Origin: an uncultured Pelagibacteraceae bacterium
GTDB lineage: Bacteria > Pseudomonadota > Alphaproteobacteria > Pelagibacterales > Pelagibacteraceae
Direction: 5' to 3'
DNA length: 64,000 nucleotides
NCBI GenBank assembly: GCA_902524995.1
Contig: CABZFJ010000002.1
Span: 20,562-84,561, forward strand
Both the position numbers and the translations under genes were made by a program. The notes under the pieces were generated by a model, which was not told where the DNA came from, searched no databases, and was given only the letters and a program-made list of their open reading frames with translations. How positions within the stretch are numbered: the first letter of the stretch is position 1; each line of letters begins with the position of its first letter. Shown here one piece after another: positions 34,103 through 44,241 of the stretch.

Positions 34103-35287
34103 TCATAAATCCTCACAAAACTTTTTAATTCTAGTCATTGCTATTTTAATCTTTACCATTGAAGTTGCGTATGAAATTCTAAAATATCCATCTAAACCAA
34201 ATGCTGAGCCTTGAACAACTGCAACATTTTGTTTTTCTAAAAGTTGTTGGACAAAATCGGTATCTTTTTTAAGTTTAGTTCTTTTATTTAGCAGTTTTTT
34301 ACAATTCGGAAATACGTAAAATGCACCATTAGGTTTCAAGCAGCTGATACCATCAATATTATTTAAACTTTTGACAACAAAATCTCTTCTTTCTTTAAAT
34401 GATTTTGCTCTTTTTTTAATAAAATCTTGTTTGCCATTCAAAGCTTCAACAGCTGCTGCTTGACTAATTGATGAAGGATTCGAAGTAGACTGAGATTGAA
34501 TTTTTCTAATTGCAGAAATTATTTCTTTGGGTCCAGCTGCATAACCAATCCTCCAACCAGTCATTGCATAAGATTTGCTCACTCCATTCATTGTTAATGT
34601 TCGAGTTTTTAATTTTGAAATTTGAGCAATAGTAAAAAATTTAAAATTATCGTATTTAACATGCTCATAAATATCATCGCTCAAAATGTGAACTTTTTTG
34701 TTTTTGATTAAAACCTTCGCTAATTTTTGAATTTCTGATTTGCTGTATCCAGATCCAGTTGGATTAGATGGAGAATTAAGAATTATCCATTTTGTTTTTT
34801 TTGATATAGCAGCTTTTAGTTTTGCAGGTGTAATTTTAAATCCATCTTTTTCGTCACATTTTACAATTTTTGGTTTTCCTCCAGCTAAAAGGACCATGTC
34901 CGGATAAGATACCCAAAAAGGTGCAGGGATAATTACTTCATCTCCTTTATTTAAAGTTGCCATGAAAGTATTGTAAAGAACTTGTTTACCTCCAGTCCCG
35001 ACAGTTATTTCTTCTAATTTATAATTTAATTTATTTTCTCTTTTAAATTTTTTTATAATAGCTTTTTTTAATGCTGGAGTTCCATCAACTGCAGTATATT
35101 TAGTATCTCCATCTCTTATAGCTTTTATGGCAGCATTTTTAACATTAACAGGAGTATCAAAATCAGGTTCACCAGCTCCTAATCCAATTACATCTTTTCC
35201 TGCAGCTTTTAATTCTCTAGCTTTTTGAGTAACAGCAATGGTTGGTGATGGTTTAATTCTTTTTAAATTATTAGATATTATGCTCAT
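34103..35287 (-). CDS. Aspartate aminotransferase, class I PLP enzyme
   Basis: 394 residues from the ATG at 35287. An in-frame start 54 bases upstream exists, but the extra residues have no family match. Family marks are GLGAGEPDFDTP, LNSPSNPTGSGYS, the PLP Lys in MNGVSKSYAMTGWRIGY, and FRISYATS at the C-terminus. This subgroup (Ib, alphaproteobacterial) transaminates aspartate and sometimes prephenate. It diverges from uvrB over 36 bp. Confidence 0.92.
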   Translation of the reverse strand: MSIISNNLKRIKPSPTIAVTQKARELKAAGKDVIGLGAGEPDFDTPVNVKNAAIKAIRDGDTKYTAVDGTPALKKAIIKKFKRENKLNYKLEEITVGTGGKQVLYNTFMATLNKGDEVIIPAPFWVSYPDMVLLAGGKPKIVKCDEKDGFKITPAKLKAAISKKTKWIILNSPSNPTGSGYSKSEIQKLAKVLIKNKKVHILSDDIYEHVKYDNFKFFTIAQISKLKTRTLTMNGVSKSYAMTGWRIGYAAGPKEIISAIRKIQSQSTSNPSSISQAAAVEALNGKQDFIKKRAKSFKERRDFVVKSLNNIDGISCLKPNGAFYVFPNCKKLLNKRTKLKKDTDFVQQLLEKQNVAVVQGSAFGLDGYFRISYATSMVKIKIAMTRIKKFCEDL

Positions 35288-35323
35288 TGAATTATGAAAA
35301 TATTCAATTACGTTATTTAATAT

Positions 35324-37498
35324 ATGGAGAATACATATCAAGACCTAATTACAGACATTCAGAGCAAAAATCCTAAAATCAGTGGAAAACTTGAAGGTGG
35401 AAAAAAATTCAAAATTAAGTCTGATTTTACTCCTGCTGGTGATCAGCCAGAAGCTATCAAAAAGTTGGTTCAGGGGGCTAATAAAGATTTATTTAATCAG
35501 GTTTTACTGGGTGTAACTGGATCCGGTAAAACATTTACAATGGCTAAAGTGATTGAAGCTACTAACAGACCAGCTTTAATACTTGCGCCAAACAAAACTT
35601 TAGCAGCTCAACTCTATGGTGAAATGAAAACTTTTTTTCCAGAAAATGCAGTTGAATACTTTGTCTCTTACTACGATTACTACACTCCTGAAGCATATGT
35701 TCCTAGATCAGACACATACATTGAAAAAGAAGCATCTATAAATGAGCAGATAGATAGAATGAGACACTCAGCAACAAGATCTCTTCTAGAAAGAGACGAT
35801 GTTTTAATTGTTGCAAGTGTTTCGTGTATTTATGGTCTTGGGTCAGTAGAAGCTTACAGCAAAATGACTTTAACTCTTCAAAAAAACAATGAATATAATA
35901 GAGAACAAATAATAAAATCTCTTGTTGCTCTTCAGTACAAGAGAAATGATCAAAATTTTTTTAGAGGAACATTTAGAGCAAGAGGAGAGTATTTAGAGAT
36001 TTTTCCATCTCACTTAGAAGACCGTGCTTGGAGATTAAGTTTATTTGGAGATAAGTTAGAAAAAATTGAAGAATTTGATCCTTTAACTGGAGATCAGGTA
36101 AGAGATCTAAATTTAATAAAGGTTTATGCTAATTCTCATTACATCACTCCTAAACCAACTGTTGAACAAGCTGTGATAAAAATCAGAAAAGAATTAGAAG
36201 AGACATTAAAAAAACATAAATCAGAAAATAAACTTTTAGAGGCTCAAAGATTAGAGGAAAGGACAAAGTTTGATTTAGAAATGATAGAAGCAACAGGTTC
36301 ATGCGCAGGTATCGAAAACTATTCTAGGTTTTTGTCTGGAAGAAAACCAGGTGAGCCACCTCCTACTCTATTTGAATACTTTCCTGATAACACATTAGTT
36401 TTTGTTGATGAATCTCATGTTACAGTTCCTCAACTTAATGGGATGTTTAAGGGAGATAGATCAAGAAAAAGTACATTAGCTGAGTATGGTTTTAGATTGC
36501 CATCTTGCATGGACAACAGACCATTAAAATTTGAAGAATGGGATCTAATGAGGACACAAACTGTTTTTGTATCGGCAACTCCTGGCCCATGGGAATTAGA
36601 GCAAACTAAGGGCAAGTTTATTGATCAGGTAATAAGACCTACAGGGTTAATAGATCCACCGGTTGAGATTAGACCAGCAAAAAATCAAGTGGATGACTTA
36701 ATGCATGAATGCAAAGAAGTAGTTGAAAAAAATTATAGAGTTTTGGTTACAACACTTACAAAAAAAATGGCTGAAGACTTAACAGAATACCTTCATGAAA
36801 ATGGTATCAAAGTCAGATATCTACATTCAGATATTGATACTCTAGAAAGAATTGAAATAATGCGTGACTTAAGAATGGGTGTATTTGATGTTTTGGTAGG
36901 AATTAATTTATTAAGAGAAGGTTTAGATATTCCAGAATGTGCATTAGTTGGAATTCTAGATGCTGATAAGGAAGGTTTTTTAAGATCGGAAACATCTTTA
37001 ATTCAAACAATTGGAAGGGCTGCTAGGAACGTGGATGGAAAAGTTATTCTTTACGCTGATAAGGAAACAAAAAGTATCAAGAAAGCAATAAAAGAGACTG
37101 ATAGGAGAAGAAAAATTCAATTAGAATATAATAAGAAAAACAACATAGATGCTAAATCCGTAAAAAAAGAAATAAGTGATATTTTAGAGAGTGTTTACGA
37201 AAAAGATTATGTCAAAATAAGTGAAGGATCAAATATTGGTGGCAACCTTAAAAAACATTTGAAAGGTCTTGATAAAAAAATGAAAGAAGCTGCTTCTAAC
37301 TTAGAATTTGAAGAAGCTGCCAAAATTAGAGACGAAATGAGAAAACTTCAAAGTACAGAATTAGAAATTACTTTAAACCCTAAAATTAGACAGTACGATG
37401 TTAAAAATAAAATTTATCCTAAAGGTAGATCTACATTAGGAATGCCTGGCACAAGGGTTACAAAAAAAAGAGATAAAAAATGGAAGCACGGAAGATAA
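35324..37498 (+). CDS. uvrB: UvrABC excinuclease subunit B
   Basis: DNA-damage verification helicase of nucleotide excision repair, 724 residues. Walker A is GVTGSGKT and the beta-hairpin region is [22 protein letters not shown] is in [12 protein letters not shown], motif V/VI in [11 protein letters not shown] and QTIGRAARN, and a C-terminal UVR motif ([20 protein letters not shown]) would bind UvrC. uvrC lies further down the same strand (39780), which fits with a loose repair cluster. Confidence 0.97.
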   Translation: MENTYQDLITDIQSKNPKISGKLEGGKKFKIKSDFTPAGDQPEAIKKLVQGANKDLFNQVLLGVTGSGKTFTMAKVIEATNRPALILAPNKTLAAQLYGEMKTFFPENAVEYFVSYYDYYTPEAYVPRSDTYIEKEASINEQIDRMRHSATRSLLERDDVLIVASVSCIYGLGSVEAYSKMTLTLQKNNEYNREQIIKSLVALQYKRNDQNFFRGTFRARGEYLEIFPSHLEDRAWRLSLFGDKLEKIEEFDPLTGDQVRDLNLIKVYANSHYITPKPTVEQAVIKIRKELEETLKKHKSENKLLEAQRLEERTKFDLEMIEATGSCAGIENYSRFLSGRKPGEPPPTLFEYFPDNTLVFVDESHVTVPQLNGMFKGDRSRKSTLAEYGFRLPSCMDNRPLKFEEWDLMRTQTVFVSATPGPWELEQTKGKFIDQVIRPTGLIDPPVEIRPAKNQVDDLMHECKEVVEKNYRVLVTTLTKKMAEDLTEYLHENGIKVRYLHSDIDTLERIEIMRDLRMGVFDVLVGINLLREGLDIPECALVGILDADKEGFLRSETSLIQTIGRAARNVDGKVILYADKETKSIKKAIKETDRRRKIQLEYNKKNNIDAKSVKKEISDILESVYEKDYVKISEGSNIGGNLKKHLKGLDKKMKEAASNLEFEEAAKIRDEMRKLQSTELEITLNPKIRQYDVKNKIYPKGRSTLGMPGTRVTKKRDKKWKHGR

Positions 37499-38235
37499 TA
37501 ATTACTGGAGCGGCAACTCGGATGGGGGCTGCGATAGCTAAAAAATTATCTGGGCCAAATATTGAAATTGTTATCCATTATAACACATCTAGATCGAAAG
37601 CAGAAAATCTTAAAAAAGATTTAAATAAAATTGGTACAAAAATTTATCTAGCACAAGCAGATTTAACTAAAGAAAAAGAAATAGAAAGAATGCTTAAATT
37701 TTCAAAATCAAAATTGAAGTATTTTGATTGTTTAATTAATAATGCTTCATTATTTGAGAATGATAAACTTGAAAATTTTACAACAAAAAGTTGGGAAAGC
37801 CATTTAAAAGTGAATTTAAAAGCGCCAGCTTTATTATCAAAAGGTTTTGCTAAAAATGCTAGGGGTAAAAACAATAATATTATTAATATAATTGATCAAA
37901 GAATATTTAAATTAACTCCATATTTTTTTTCATATACATTAAGTAAAACTGGTCTTTACACCTTAACCAAAACTAGCGCCATGAGGCTTGCCCCAAATAT
38001 TAGAGTGAATGGAATTGCTCCAGGCCCAACTATTAAAAATAAAAGACAATCTAATAAACATTTTAAAAAACAATACATGGCAACGCCGTTGAAAAAACAG
38101 ACAGATGTTCAAGAGATCTGCAATGCTGTAGACTTTTTTATTAAAAATAGATCTATTACTGGTCAAGTTTTAGCAATTGATAGTGGCCAAAACTTAAACT
38201 GGCAAACGCCAGATATCACGGGAGGAAAAGAATGA
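37480..38235 (+). CDS. Short-chain dehydrogenase, pteridine reductase-like
   Basis: 251 residues. [15 protein letters not shown] is the nucleotide-binding motif with the Arg typical of NADPH-using pteridine reductases (PTR1/FolM group). NNAS and the catalytic Tyr-x3-Lys (YTLSKTGLY) follow, and the C-terminus has [12 protein letters not shown]. Proximity to folB (39368) supports a role in reducing dihydropterin or dihydrofolate. It overlaps the uvrB end by 19 bases. Confidence 0.82.
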   Translation: MEARKIIITGAATRMGAAIAKKLSGPNIEIVIHYNTSRSKAENLKKDLNKIGTKIYLAQADLTKEKEIERMLKFSKSKLKYFDCLINNASLFENDKLENFTTKSWESHLKVNLKAPALLSKGFAKNARGKNNNIINIIDQRIFKLTPYFFSYTLSKTGLYTLTKTSAMRLAPNIRVNGIAPGPTIKNKRQSNKHFKKQYMATPLKKQTDVQEICNAVDFFIKNRSITGQVLAIDSGQNLNWQTPDITGGKE

Positions 38236-39368
38236 AAAAATTAATTCTGTTAATAATTTTTGTACTTTTCACAACTATGGCTTATTCGCATTCTACAAAA
38301 AATTTAAGCCTAGATACAAAAGTAGAATGTAAAAAAAGTAAATCAATGCTTAATTGGGTTTCTAAAAATAAATATTATAAGGGCGGAGAATTAATTAAAT
38401 ATCAGTCTTACACTGGATTTGATCAAAGGACTGTAATTATTGGTGGTCACAAAAAAAATCCGATTGAAATAACAGGATATCTTCAACTTCCAAAAGGAGA
38501 GTCGAAAGTACCTATTGTAATATGGACACACAGCAGTGGTGGTCCAGGAAATTATATTTGGAATGACTTTACTTATCATGCACACAAAAAACTTTTAGAA
38601 GAAGGAATAGGAGTTATGTTCATAGATAATTTCTGTCCTCGGGGGGCGAAAGACACATGGAGAGATCAATCAAAGGTGCCATTAATTAATGGTGCAATCG
38701 ATGGAATTTTAGCTTTAAAATTACTCAAATCTCACCCAAGGTCCAATGGAAAATTTGGGACAACTGGGCATTCCAGAGGAGGAACTAATAGTCTTTATAT
38801 GGCAGATATAAAATTTACATCTTTATTTTTAGATGGAACCGAAGGTTTTAATGCAATATTACCTGAGGCTGCCGAATGTCACTCGGCTGGTCTATTTGCA
38901 AATCCAGAACTAACAACTAACACAAAATTATTATATGTTCATGGTGGTTCTGATGATTATACTTTAGCTGAACCATGTGTAGAACATATTAAAAGAATTA
39001 AAGCCAAACCCAATCAAATAGAAATTGATATAAAAGAAGGATGGTACCATGAATTTCATATGGGCAAAAAACCATTTAAAGTAAGAGGTGCAATGACAAC
39101 CGGGAAGTGTCCAGATTTTTTCATTGATGATAAAGGTTATGCAACTAATCCTACTTGGGGTGAGTGGATGATAAATAAACATAAACTTTATAAATCTCTA
39201 GAAGAATTTTATGATGCAGCTCAAATTGAACCAAGAAAAACATGGAAACAAGCTTTTAAAATAATGAAGAAAGAAAAATGTTTATCAAAGGGAGTTACAA
39301 TAGGAGGACAAAATCAGGATATATATATGCCTCAATTCATAAATTTCTTCAAAGAAAATTTATTATAA
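38232..39368 (+). CDS. Exported alpha/beta hydrolase, dienelactone hydrolase-like
   Basis: 378 residues with a signal peptide (about 1-19, ending YSHS). The nucleophile elbow is GHSRGG and an acid/His pair is plausible (HGGSDDYTLAEPC and GWYHEFHM). The fold fits dienelactone-hydrolase-type carboxylesterases, but no substrate is evident. A strong GGAGG ribosome-binding site precedes the start, and both ends overlap neighbours (ATGA with the SDR, TAATG with folB). Its reason for being in a folate cluster is unclear. Confidence 0.75.
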   Translation: MKKLILLIIFVLFTTMAYSHSTKNLSLDTKVECKKSKSMLNWVSKNKYYKGGELIKYQSYTGFDQRTVIIGGHKKNPIEITGYLQLPKGESKVPIVIWTHSSGGPGNYIWNDFTYHAHKKLLEEGIGVMFIDNFCPRGAKDTWRDQSKVPLINGAIDGILALKLLKSHPRSNGKFGTTGHSRGGTNSLYMADIKFTSLFLDGTEGFNAILPEAAECHSAGLFANPELTTNTKLLYVHGGSDDYTLAEPCVEHIKRIKAKPNQIEIDIKEGWYHEFHMGKKPFKVRGAMTTGKCPDFFIDDKGYATNPTWGEWMINKHKLYKSLEEFYDAAQIEPRKTWKQAFKIMKKEKCLSKGVTIGGQNQDIYMPQFINFFKENLL

Positions 39369-39793
39369 TGAAAAAAAATAATTTAAAGATTGTTAAAATA
39401 GATAAAACAAAGAGCTTATTTAATTACGAAAAAAAAGTTTTGATAAAAGAATTAATATTGGGATTAAAGCTTGGTTATTTTGATTTTGAAAAAGAAAAAC
39501 CTCAAAAAGTAAAATTTAATTTAGAAGTAAATTATCAAGATAAAAAGCCTTCGAATGACAAAGATATTAAATCGATAGTAAATTATTCTAAAATAGTAAA
39601 ATTAATAAAAAAATTAGTAAAAAATAAACATTACAATTTTCTTGAAACATTGGCAGAAGATGTTTTTGATGAGCTATTCAAAGATAAAAGAATAGATAAA
39701 ATTACTCTTCAAATCGAAAAATTAGAAATAATGAAGGATTGCAGCTCAGTTGGGATCCAAATTTCTAAAAAAAGAAGCCATGATCAACTCTGA
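39368..39793 (+). CDS. folB: Dihydroneopterin aldolase-like protein
   Basis: 141 residues from the ATG at 39368, which overlaps the preceding stop. A longer frame from 39278 lies wholly inside the hydrolase gene and is rejected. Core family features: [26 protein letters not shown], the catalytic-region [14 protein letters not shown], and [15 protein letters not shown] with the conserved Glu. FolB converts dihydroneopterin to the hydroxymethyl precursor of folate. It overlaps uvrC by 14 bases. Confidence 0.85.
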   Translation: MKKNNLKIVKIDKTKSLFNYEKKVLIKELILGLKLGYFDFEKEKPQKVKFNLEVNYQDKKPSNDKDIKSIVNYSKIVKLIKKLVKNKHYNFLETLAEDVFDELFKDKRIDKITLQIEKLEIMKDCSSVGIQISKKRSHDQL

Positions 39794-41615
39794 TATAGGT
39801 AAAGAAGTAATTAAAAAAGAATTGCCTTTGGTTCCTAAGCTACCAGGTGTTTATAGGATGTTAAATTCAAAAGGAGAAATTCTTTATGTGGGTAAAGCAA
39901 AAAACCTTCCAAATAGACTTAAAAGTTACGTTTCAGAGAAAAATCATATCATTAGAACTGAGAGAATGCTCTCTCAGACAAAAAGACTCGAAATTACTAC
40001 CACTTCAAATGAAAGTGAGGCTTTACTTTTAGAAGCAAATTTAATTAAAAAATTTAAACCAAAATTTAATATTTTACTTAGAGATGACAAATCCTTTCCT
40101 TTTATTTTTATAGGCGACAAAGATAAATGGCCACAAATCAAAAGACACAGAGGGAAAAAAGGCAAAGAAGGATTTTATTTTGGACCGTTTGCATCAGCTG
40201 GATCTGCAAATTGGACTATAAAAATGATCCAAAAAATATTTCATCTCAGAATTTGTGATGATACTGTTTTCAAAAATAGAGAAAGACCCTGCATACTTTA
40301 TCAAATTAAAAGGTGCTCAGGACCTTGTGTTGATTACGTAACTGAGAGTGATTATAAACAGACTGTTTATGATGCAATTGAGTTCGTATCAGGAAAATCT
40401 AGAAAAATCCAGAAAAGCTTATCTAATCAAATGGAAAAAGCTAGTGAGGATTTAGACTTTGAAAAAGCAGCGATATTAAGAGATCGAATTAAATCGTTAA
40501 ATATTATCCAATCTTCTCAAAGAATTAATGAAGCAAATTTAGTCGAAGCAGATGTTATCGCGGGATATAAAGAGTCTGGCAAAACTTGTATTCAAGTTTT
40601 TTTTTATAGGTCAAAACAAAATTGGGGTAATCAAGCTTTTTTTCCAAAGCATGATCCAGAAGAAAATCTAAGTAATATTGTTAATTCTTTTGTCGCTCAA
40701 TTTTATGAAAATAAAAGTGTGCCGTCTTCAATAATTTTATCGAATGAAATTAAAGAAAAAGAATTAATTGAAAAAACACTTACACAAAAAGAAGGTAAGC
40801 AAATTACAATTACTGTTGCAAAAAAAGGGACAAAACTAAAAGTTATCAATCAAGCAATAAATAATGCAAAAGATAGTTTGAATAGAAAACTTTACGAGAG
40901 TCAGAATAACAGAGATCTTTTCGATGCAGTATCAAAAAAATTCAATCTTGAAAGTAATATTAATTTAGTCGAGGTTTATGATAATAGCCATATTCAAGGA
41001 ACAAATAGTGTGGGTGCTTTAATTACTTATGGCGACGAAGGGTTTATTAAAAAAAGGTATAGAAAATTTAATATAAAAATTCAAAAAAATTCTCAAGATG
41101 ATTATGGAATGATGAAGGAAGTACTTGATAGAAGATTTAAAAGGGCAGTTCAAGAGAAAGATAACTATCTAACTTTCCCCGATTTAGTCTTAATTGACGG
41201 AGGGAAAGGTCAATATTCAGTGGCAAGAGAAGCAATGAATGAGCTTGGTCTACATGAAATTCCAATTGTCGCTATAGCAAAAGGTAAAATGAGAAATAGT
41301 GGAAATGAAACATTTTTTCATAATGGAAAAGAGTTCAAGTTTGAGAAAAATGATCCAACATTATTCTTTTTACAACGATTGAGAGATGAGTCTCATCGAT
41401 TTGCTATAAGTGCTCATAGAGCAAAAAGGAAAAAAGGTATAAGCAAATCATTATTAGATCAGATTGATGGTATTGGATCTATCAGAAAAAGGGCATTATT
41501 AAATCATTTTGGTTCAGCTAGAGCTGTGGAATCAGCTAGTTTAGATGAAATTCAGTCTGTAGACGGAGTTGAGGAAAAAGTTGCAAAAAAAATATATAAC
41601 TTCTTTCACGAATGA
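39780..41615 (+). CDS. uvrC: UvrABC excinuclease subunit C
   Basis: Dual-incision endonuclease of nucleotide excision repair, 611 residues from the ATG at 39780 (a TTG 30 bases upstream is also in frame). N-terminal GIY-YIG domain: [20 protein letters not shown] motif ([22 protein letters not shown]) contacts UvrB. The C-terminal RNase H-like nuclease has [13 protein letters not shown] and [10 protein letters not shown], and two helix-hairpin-helix motifs end the protein ([20 protein letters not shown]). pgsA starts within its last 4 bases. Confidence 0.96.
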   Translation: MINSDIGKEVIKKELPLVPKLPGVYRMLNSKGEILYVGKAKNLPNRLKSYVSEKNHIIRTERMLSQTKRLEITTTSNESEALLLEANLIKKFKPKFNILLRDDKSFPFIFIGDKDKWPQIKRHRGKKGKEGFYFGPFASAGSANWTIKMIQKIFHLRICDDTVFKNRERPCILYQIKRCSGPCVDYVTESDYKQTVYDAIEFVSGKSRKIQKSLSNQMEKASEDLDFEKAAILRDRIKSLNIIQSSQRINEANLVEADVIAGYKESGKTCIQVFFYRSKQNWGNQAFFPKHDPEENLSNIVNSFVAQFYENKSVPSSIILSNEIKEKELIEKTLTQKEGKQITITVAKKGTKLKVINQAINNAKDSLNRKLYESQNNRDLFDAVSKKFNLESNINLVEVYDNSHIQGTNSVGALITYGDEGFIKKRYRKFNIKIQKNSQDDYGMMKEVLDRRFKRAVQEKDNYLTFPDLVLIDGGKGQYSVAREAMNELGLHEIPIVAIAKGKMRNSGNETFFHNGKEFKFEKNDPTLFFLQRLRDESHRFAISAHRAKRKKGISKSLLDQIDGIGSIRKRALLNHFGSARAVESASLDEIQSVDGVEEKVAKKIYNFFHE

Positions 41616-42196
41616 AATTTAAAATACCTAATTATTTAACAATTGGACGAATAATAATTGTTCCAATATTTGTTTTTACATTCTACCTTCCAGGATTTTA
41701 TGGAGATGTTATACCATTTGCTCTTTTCTTGATTGCTTCATTTACAGATTTTTTAGATGGGCTTTTGGCGAGAATGTTTAAAGAAGAGTCTAAACTTGGT
41801 GAACTTTTAGATCCTATCGCCGATAAGATTATTGTTGCAACTGCATTAATATTATTAGTTATGGACCAAACAATAAAAAATTACGAAGTTATTGCAGCTA
41901 TTATAATTCTTACAAGGGAAATACTAATTTCAGGATTAAGAGAGTTTCTGGCTAAAGGAAAAATAAAGCTTCCTGTTTCTAATTTAGCAAAACTTAAAAC
42001 ATTCTTACAGATGTTTTCAATAGCAATACTTTTGACTGGAGAAACTGGAAATAAATTAATTAATTTTCAAGATTATAATGCTCAAACAATTGGCATCATT
42101 ATTTTATGGCTATCTGCTTTTTTAACACTTTATACTGGTTATGATTATCTTAGAAAAGGAATAGACCATGCAATCTCTGAAGATAATAAAGATTAG
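41612..42196 (+). CDS. pgsA: CDP-diacylglycerol-glycerol-3-phosphate 3-phosphatidyltransferase
   Basis: Membrane enzyme that makes phosphatidylglycerol phosphate; 194 residues with five or so transmembrane segments. The CDP-alcohol phosphotransferase signature D-x2-D-G-x2-A-R...G-x3-D-x3-D is complete: DFLDGLLAR then [10 protein letters not shown]. The N-terminus ([16 protein letters not shown]) is typical of PgsA. The ATGA overlap with uvrC reproduces a well-known bacterial uvrC-pgsA pairing. Confidence 0.95.
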   Translation: MKFKIPNYLTIGRIIIVPIFVFTFYLPGFYGDVIPFALFLIASFTDFLDGLLARMFKEESKLGELLDPIADKIIVATALILLVMDQTIKNYEVIAAIIILTREILISGLREFLAKGKIKLPVSNLAKLKTFLQMFSIAILLTGETGNKLINFQDYNAQTIGIIILWLSAFLTLYTGYDYLRKGIDHAISEDNKD

Positions 42197-43074
42197 GCAG
42201 CTTTTTTTTGTCTAACTAACTGATCAAAGCTTTTGGACAATCCTAATATAACATCACAAATTTTATATTTGTGATCAGCTATACTTGCAACAGGTGTAAT
42301 TTCAGCTGCAGTACCAGTTAAAAAACATCCATCAAAATTACCTAGTTCGTCTGGAGAAATTTTTCTTTCATGAACTTTAATATTTTTTGATTTTGCAAGT
42401 TCAATTACCGCTTGTCTTGTAATACCATTCAAAAAGGAATCTGGTATTGGAGTATGTAATTCATTATTTTTATCTTTAAAAAAAATATTTGCGCTTGTTC
42501 CCTCTGCAACTTTACCTTCAAAGTCTAACATTAGAGACTCCGAGTATCCCTGTTGTTCAGCTTCATGTTTTGAGAGAGTACAAATCATATATAACCCAGC
42601 TGCTTTTGCATCCCATGGAATAGTATTTGGAGCTGGTCTTCGCCATTTAGAAATATTTAATCTTATTCCCTCAGCTTTTAATTTTGGATCAAAATATGCA
42701 GGCCATTCCCACGTCGCTATTGCTACATTAATTGAAGTTTTCTGAGCAGACACACCCATCATCTCACTTCCTCTCCATGCAAAAGGTCTTACATATCCAT
42801 TTTGAATATTTTGAACTGCTACAATTTTTTTGGAAGCTTCATTTATTTCATCTTTTGTGTAAGGAATATTAATGTCTAATCTTTTTGCAGAATAAAATAA
42901 TCTATCAGTATGCTCTTCTAGCTTAAATATTTCTCCGTCGTACACTCTTTCACCTTCAAAAACTAAACTTGCATAATGAAGTCCATGACTGATTACATGG
43001 CATTTTGCATCTTGCCATTCAACAAGCTCATTATTGTACCAAATTTTTCCTGAACGTTTATCGAAAGGTATCAT
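42193..43074 (-). CDS. ilvE: Branched-chain amino acid aminotransferase
   Basis: Class IV PLP aminotransferase for the last step of Leu, Ile and Val synthesis, 293 residues. It starts IPFDKRSGKIWYNNELVEW and has HGLHYASLVFEGERVY with the substrate-binding Tyr/Phe, RPFAWRG, the PLP Lys in WDAKAAGLYM, and EGTSANIFF plus FLTGTAAEITPV. The stop overlaps that of pgsA by 4 bases in convergent orientation. Confidence 0.95.
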   Translation of the reverse strand: MIPFDKRSGKIWYNNELVEWQDAKCHVISHGLHYASLVFEGERVYDGEIFKLEEHTDRLFYSAKRLDINIPYTKDEINEASKKIVAVQNIQNGYVRPFAWRGSEMMGVSAQKTSINVAIATWEWPAYFDPKLKAEGIRLNISKWRRPAPNTIPWDAKAAGLYMICTLSKHEAEQQGYSESLMLDFEGKVAEGTSANIFFKDKNNELHTPIPDSFLNGITRQAVIELAKSKNIKVHERKISPDELGNFDGCFLTGTAAEITPVASIADHKYKICDVILGLSKSFDQLVRQKKAA

Positions 43075-43133
43075 TATTTAATTTTATAAAAAAATATATT
43101 TGTATATATAATATGTCAATATAACTTACCAAT

Positions 43134-43577
43134 ATGAAAAAACTTTTATATTTAAAAGATGAGGATCTCAAACAATATATTGAAAAAATATTTCTTGGCT
43201 ACAGAGAGACAGTCTCAGATGCTAAAAATGTATTGAATAAATACTCCATAGGTGTCGCACATAATAAGGTTATTCACTTAATTTCATTATATGAGGGTAT
43301 TACAATATCAGACCTTTTAAGAAAGTTGAAAGTTACAAAGCAAAGTTTGAATAGAGTTTTGAAAGATTTAATAAATCTAAAAGCTATAAAATTTGAAAAA
43401 GACCAATTAGATACAAGAATAAAGCATGTCTACTTAACAGAAGAGGGAGAGAAATTATTTAACGAAATTTTCTCGGCTCAAAAGAAAAGAATTTATCAAG
43501 CATTCTCCGCATCAAAAGCAAATGAGGTTGTTAGTTTTGATAATGTTTTAAAGAAAATAATTAATGGAAAAATTTAA
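43134..43577 (+). CDS. MarR-family regulator, PetP-like
   Basis: 147 residues with a winged helix-turn-helix (IHLISLYEGITISDLLRKLK, VTKQSLNRVLKDLINLKAI) and the wing (DTRIKHVYLTEEGEKLF). Followed immediately by an OmpR-type response regulator, it matches the petP-petR arrangement of Rhodobacter, where both genes are needed for cytochrome bc1 expression. The bc1 operon lies about 8 kb away here. Function here is inferred from synteny. It overlaps the next gene by 14 bases. Confidence 0.83.
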   Translation: MKKLLYLKDEDLKQYIEKIFLGYRETVSDAKNVLNKYSIGVAHNKVIHLISLYEGITISDLLRKLKVTKQSLNRVLKDLINLKAIKFEKDQLDTRIKHVYLTEEGEKLFNEIFSAQKKRIYQAFSASKANEVVSFDNVLKKIINGKI

Positions 43578-44241
43578 AGCACATATTTTAGTTGTAGATG
43601 ATGATGATGGTATAAGAGAATTAGTTAAAGAATATCTTTCACAAAATAACTATCTTGTAACAAGCTCAAACAGTGCCGAAGATGCTCTTGAAAAAGTTAA
43701 GGTAATAAAATTTGATTTAATAGTGCTTGATATAATGATGCCAGGCAAAAGTGGTTTAGAATTTACAAAAGAAAATAAAGACAAAATTTCAACCCCAATA
43801 ATTCTTTTAACAGCAAAAGGTGAAGCCTCAGAAAGAATAGAGGGCTTAGATATTGGTGCAGATGATTACCTTCCAAAACCTTTTGAGCCTAAAGAATTAA
43901 TACTTAGAATTAATAATATCTTAAATAAAACAAAATATAGAAATACAAAGAGAAAATTTAAATTTGGTAAAATTGAAATAGATCTTAATAAACAGTTTAT
44001 TTTGAAAAATGATAAATCAATAAAAATCAATAATACAGAAAAAATTATTTTAGATAAAATGGTTAACTCTCCTGGAAAAATTTTTAAAAGAGAAGAGATT
44101 GGAAATCTTATAAAAATTGATAAAGAAAGGTCAGTTGATGTAATCATTACTAGACTTAGGAAAAAAATTGAAGAAAACCCTAAAAGCCCAAATTATTTGC
44201 AAACAATTAGAGGTGAAGGTTATGTTTTATGGATTGAATAA
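43564..44241 (+). CDS. OmpR-family response regulator, PetR-like
   Basis: 225 residues. Receiver domain: acidic pocket in LVVDDDDGIRELV, phospho-acceptor Asp in LIVLDIMMPGKSG, Thr in ILLTAKGEASERI, Lys in DDYLPKPFEP. C-terminal winged-helix DNA-binding domain: NTEKIILDKMVNSPGKIFKR and VDVIITRLRKKIEENPKSPN, with the final RGEGYVLWIE. It is embedded between a MarR gene and a sensor kinase, overlapping both, so all three are translated together. Confidence 0.92.
   Translation: MEKFKAHILVVDDDDGIRELVKEYLSQNNYLVTSSNSAEDALEKVKVIKFDLIVLDIMMPGKSGLEFTKENKDKISTPIILLTAKGEASERIEGLDIGADDYLPKPFEPKELILRINNILNKTKYRNTKRKFKFGKIEIDLNKQFILKNDKSIKINNTEKIILDKMVNSPGKIFKREEIGNLIKIDKERSVDVIITRLRKKIEENPKSPNYLQTIRGEGYVLWIE

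Noticed and set aside
39278..39367. 30-residue extension of FolB
   Set aside because: Entirely within the hydrolase gene; the ATG at 39368 overlaps the stop in the usual coupled manner.
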